Source: Chryseobacterium sp. Leaf180 (GTDB lineage Bacteria; Bacteroidota; Bacteroidia; Flavobacteriales; Weeksellaceae). From it: a stretch of DNA of 64,000 nucleotides. The stretch is from NCBI RefSeq assembly GCF_001424585.1, contig NZ_LMPJ01000010.1, forward strand, positions 302,288 to 366,287. Reading direction: 5' to 3'. Below the pieces are notes generated by a model. The model was not told where the DNA came from and made no database searches. It saw only the letters and a program-made list of their open reading frames with translations. Below are positions 61,360 to 64,000 of the stretch, one piece after another (position 1 is the first letter of the stretch; each line of letters begins with the position of its first letter). The position numbers and the translations under genes are program-made.

Positions 61360-61830
61360 TTATTTTGGAACTGATACTGCAAGTTCATAGACTTTCGCAT
61401 GTTTCAGATATTTTGAACGTTCTCTGGAAGTAACAGATTCTAAACGGTCATTTTTTAAAACAATAATCGGATCTTCTGTATTTTCAATCTCAAAATTTGC
61501 GATGTAACGCTCGTCTGGCGGTGACTGTGTGAGTTTTGCTTTTATCTTCTGAAGCTCGTCTGCATAATCTCTGAAACCGGGATCTGAAGAATGAACAAAC
61601 TTATATTCATCACCCGCATTTACATAATAATGCAGTTTTTTATCAATTAAACCTGCTTCAGTAGATATCACAGGATTGTCATTTCCGTCTTTAAAAGCAA
61701 CTTCTACAAGCTTTCCGCCCAATTCGCCGGCATGCTTTTCTGCATCTGCATAACTTCCAAATCCCGTATACAGGGTTTGATCTTCGAGGTCATATTTGTT
61801 TAACTTCTGGTCGTAGTCATTAGTTTCCAT
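61360..61830 (-). CDS. Unknown acidic cytoplasmic protein
   Basis: I do not recognise the family. The 156-residue product has no signal peptide or membrane helix and is rich in Asp, Glu and Lys. A repeated short pattern of charged turns (YDLEDQTLYTGFGSYADAEKHA, quoted in part: TGFGSYADAEKHA; later EIENTEDPIIVLKND) suggests an alpha/beta domain. It is a single gene, converging on the phosphorylase-like gene. Confidence 0.7.
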   Translation of the reverse strand: METNDYDQKLNKYDLEDQTLYTGFGSYADAEKHAGELGGKLVEVAFKDGNDNPVISTEAGLIDKKLHYYVNAGDEYKFVHSSDPGFRDYADELQKIKAKLTQSPPDERYIANFEIENTEDPIIVLKNDRLESVTSRERSKYLKHAKVYELAVSVPK

Positions 61831-61921
61831 GATTATATATTTTTTTGTGAAAATGATGATTCAATTTGTCTGCCAAATTGCAATATAGGCAAGCTTTCGG
61901 TAAAAAATATGCTAAAATTGC

Positions 61922-61929
61922 TATCTTTG
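61922..61929 (+). promoter_or_regulatory. -7 promoter element for the DPP IV-type peptidase
   Basis: TATCTTTG fits TAnnTTTG, 17 nt before the ATG at 61947. Confidence 0.5.
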
Positions 61930-61946
61930 AAATCCATACTTAAACA

Positions 61947-64000
61947 ATGAAAAAATTTCTTATCACACTCAGCCTGGCCGCAGCGTTTTACAGCGTCTCT
62001 GCACAGGAAATCACTTTAGATAAAATATACTCGGGATATTACCGCGGCAAAGGTATTTCAGGAATCACGTCCATGAAAAACGGCGAAAATTATCTTGTGA
62101 TCGAACCTTCCGGCTTGGCCAAATATTCTTACAAAACTTCACAGAAAGAAGGAAATTTAGTTGACGGAAGTTTTCAGAGCTACGAATTTTCTGATGACGA
62201 ATCGCAGATTTTACTTTTAAAAGCAAGCGAGCCGATCTACCGTCATTCTTTCCTTGGAAAATTTGATGTAAAAGATTTAAAATCAGGAAAAACCATGACT
62301 CTGAATGAAGGAAAATTTGTGCAGGAGCCCAGATTTTCTCCAGACGGAAAAAAAGTGGCTTTCGTTGCTGATAACAATCTGTTTTATCAGGATTTAGCTT
62401 CAGGAAAAATCACACAGATTACAACTGACGGCAAAAAAAACAATATACTGAACGGTCTTGCAGACTGGGTTTACGAAGAAGAATTCGGTCATGCGAGACT
62501 TTTTGAATGGACAAAAAATTCGGATGCGATTACTTATGTGAAATTAATTGAAACCGAAGTTCCTGAAATTTTCATCCCGATCTACGGCAAATCTCTGTAT
62601 CCGACCGAAATGCGCTATAAATATCCTAAAGCCGGGGAAAAAAACTCGGTCGCTTCTGCACATATTTTCAGGCTTGATAATGCTAAAAACATGACCGTGC
62701 AGCTTCAGGATTTTAAAAATTATTACATTCCGGATGTTTATCAGACCGCTAATGCTGACGAAATTGTACTGATCACATCCCAGCGTACGCAAAATGCTTC
62801 AGATGTTTTAAAACTGAATACAAAAACCGGCGCTGTAAAAAAACTTTTTACGGAAAGCGATGACAAATGGTTAGATACTGATAATGTTAGCCTTGAATTT
62901 TTGGACGATAATTCATTTCTTTGGGGAAGTGAGCGCGATGGTTTCCGTCATTTATACTGGTATGATAAGGATGGAAAGCTGAAAAAACAGGTAACAAAAG
63001 GCAATTGGGAAGTGACCGAATATTATGGCTACAACCCAAAAACGCAGGAAATCTTTGTACAGACTACCGAAAAAGGAAGCATCAATAAAGTGGTCTCTAA
63101 AATAAATATCAATACCGGAAAATCTCAGCTAATTTCTGCTGCAGAAGGAAATAACTCGGCGAGCTTCAGCAAAAATTTTAATTATTTTATTGAAACTTCA
63201 TCCAGCGCAGCAAAACCTTACACTTTTGTATTGAAAGATGGCAACGGAAAAATGCTGAAAGAACTGCAGAACAACAGCGAAATGCTGAAAAAACTGGAAG
63301 CTGATAATTTTACGGTAAAAGAATTTATGACGATTCCGAATGAAGCAGGCGATCAGATGAATGCGTGGATTATTAAGCCTAAGAACTTTGATCCGAATAA
63401 AAAATATCCGCTGTTTATGTACCAGTATTCAGGTCCGGGATCGCAGCAGGTCGCGAATTCCTGGGACGGCGGAAACGCGATTTGGTTTGAAATGCTCGCT
63501 CAGAAAGATTACATCGTCGCGTGTGTAGACGGCCGTGGAACCGGTTTTAAAGGAGCGAAATTTAAAAAAGTTACTTATAAAAATTTAGGAAAATATGAGA
63601 TCGAAGATCAGATCGCAGCTGCAAAATGGTTTGGAAATCAAAAATATATTGATAAAACGCGTATCGGAATTTTCGGATGGAGTTTTGGCGGATATATGGC
63701 AAGTCTTGCAATGACGAAGGGTGCCAACGTTTTTAAAACGGGGATTGCTGTAGCGCCGGTGACCAACTGGAGATATTATGATTCTGTGTATACCGAAAGA
63801 TTTTTGCTCACGCCGCAGGAAAACCCGGCCGGTTATGACGAAAATTCTCCAACGACATATGCAAATTTACTGAAAGGAAATTTCTTGCTGATTCACGGAA
63901 CTGCCGATGATAACGTACATTTTCAGAATTCGATGGAGTTTTCTGAGGCGTTGATTCAAAATAAAAAACAGTTTGATTTTATGGCGTATCCCGATAAAGA
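61947..64000 (+). CDS. Secreted dipeptidyl peptidase IV-type serine peptidase (runs off the window)
   Basis: About 684 residues are visible from the ATG at 61947; the carboxyl end is outside. A signal peptide (LITLSLAAAFYSVSA) is followed by the beta-propeller domain, which has DWVYEEEF at 173-180, the double-Glu motif that binds the free amino end of the substrate in DPP IV. In the alpha/beta-hydrolase domain the nucleophile is Ser579 (FGWSFGGYMA) and the acid Asp654 (HGTADDNVHFQ); the catalytic His would be just past the edge. DPP IV cuts X-Pro dipeptides from peptides and is common in Bacteroidota that feed on protein. Confidence 0.95.
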   Translation, partial: MKKFLITLSLAAAFYSVSAQEITLDKIYSGYYRGKGISGITSMKNGENYLVIEPSGLAKYSYKTSQKEGNLVDGSFQSYEFSDDESQILLLKASEPIYRHSFLGKFDVKDLKSGKTMTLNEGKFVQEPRFSPDGKKVAFVADNNLFYQDLASGKITQITTDGKKNNILNGLADWVYEEEFGHARLFEWTKNSDAITYVKLIETEVPEIFIPIYGKSLYPTEMRYKYPKAGEKNSVASAHIFRLDNAKNMTVQLQDFKNYYIPDVYQTANADEIVLITSQRTQNASDVLKLNTKTGAVKKLFTESDDKWLDTDNVSLEFLDDNSFLWGSERDGFRHLYWYDKDGKLKKQVTKGNWEVTEYYGYNPKTQEIFVQTTEKGSINKVVSKININTGKSQLISAAEGNNSASFSKNFNYFIETSSSAAKPYTFVLKDGNGKMLKELQNNSEMLKKLEADNFTVKEFMTIPNEAGDQMNAWIIKPKNFDPNKKYPLFMYQYSGPGSQQVANSWDGGNAIWFEMLAQKDYIVACVDGRGTGFKGAKFKKVTYKNLGKYEIEDQIAAAKWFGNQKYIDKTRIGIFGWSFGGYMASLAMTKGANVFKTGIAVAPVTNWRYYDSVYTERFLLTPQENPAGYDENSPTTYANLLKGNFLLIHGTADDNVHFQNSMEFSEALIQNKKQFDFMAYPDK

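Noticed and set aside
1..64000. CRISPR arrays, prophage, integrases or restriction systems
   Set aside because: No regularly spaced direct repeats, Cas, phage structural, integrase or restriction-type proteins were seen on either strand.
61947..64000. Truncated (pseudogene) DPP IV
   Set aside because: The frame is open up to the last base of the window, with intact propeller and nucleophile motifs; the missing end is due to the window edge.

Overview
The window is chromosomal DNA from a low-GC member of the Bacteroidota, most likely a Chryseobacterium-type bacterium (Weeksellaceae, Flavobacteriia). The evidence is a complete gldK-gldL-gldM-gldN block (type IX secretion/gliding motor), a secreted PNGase F-type glycosidase, a transketolase split into two genes, a DUF4270 lipoprotein, and promoters of the Bacteroidota type (TTTG, then about 18 nt, then TAnnTTTG). 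I see no phage, plasmid, insertion sequence with a transposase, CRISPR array or restriction system. Most of the window is core genome.

Layout. 1-295: amino end of a HipA-like kinase cut by the window edge. 390-6,894: an alpha/beta hydrolase, then a minus-strand tyrosine-catabolism group (hpd, a small secreted protein, fahA, a flavin reductase-like protein) and a ferredoxin/ferredoxin-NADP reductase pair. 7,043-14,229: housekeeping and transport genes (DUF3108, pheS, YceI, an orphan ABC ATPase, an MHS-type transporter, a decayed response regulator, PhnA/YjdM-like zinc protein, RsmB-like methyltransferase). 14,323-24,116: a PNGase F-like protein with a GLPGLI-like amino domain, a DHA2 exporter, a four-gene operon (pirin, FMN reductase, OsmC, small GNAT), a sodium:solute symporter and two lipoproteins. 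24,298-27,139: split transketolase, a small membrane protein and an Lrp regulator. 27,274-34,871: tamB and tsaD diverging with 4 nt between start codons, then an unknown gene, rsmE and a TrmH-family methylase. 35,208-43,495: asparaginase, tRNA-Ser, an unknown gene and a tripartite RND efflux operon with a small membrane protein upstream. 43,727-55,305: a lipoprotein, a DAO-type oxidoreductase, gldKLMN, glmS, DUF4270, a shortened glycogen synthase-like protein, and panC. 55,402-64,000: a tRNA Lys-Leu-Lys cluster, aroK, an S4 protein, an FKBP-like lipoprotein, mtaB, an NTF2-like protein, a glucan phosphorylase-like protein, an unknown gene and the first two thirds of a DPP IV-type peptidase.

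The envelope theme is strong: TamB, the Gld motor, the RND pump, many lipoproteins and exported hydrolases. No clearly new multi-gene system was found. The observations most worth checking are a glucan phosphorylase homologue whose PLP lysine is Ser, a glycogen synthase homologue with only its amino half and no KTGGL motif, a set of genes whose -7 promoter element lies only 3-5 nt before the ATG (predicting leaderless mRNAs), the GLPGLI/PNGase F fusion, an intergenic inverted-repeat element, and two hairpins without T tracts that share a similar downstream tail.
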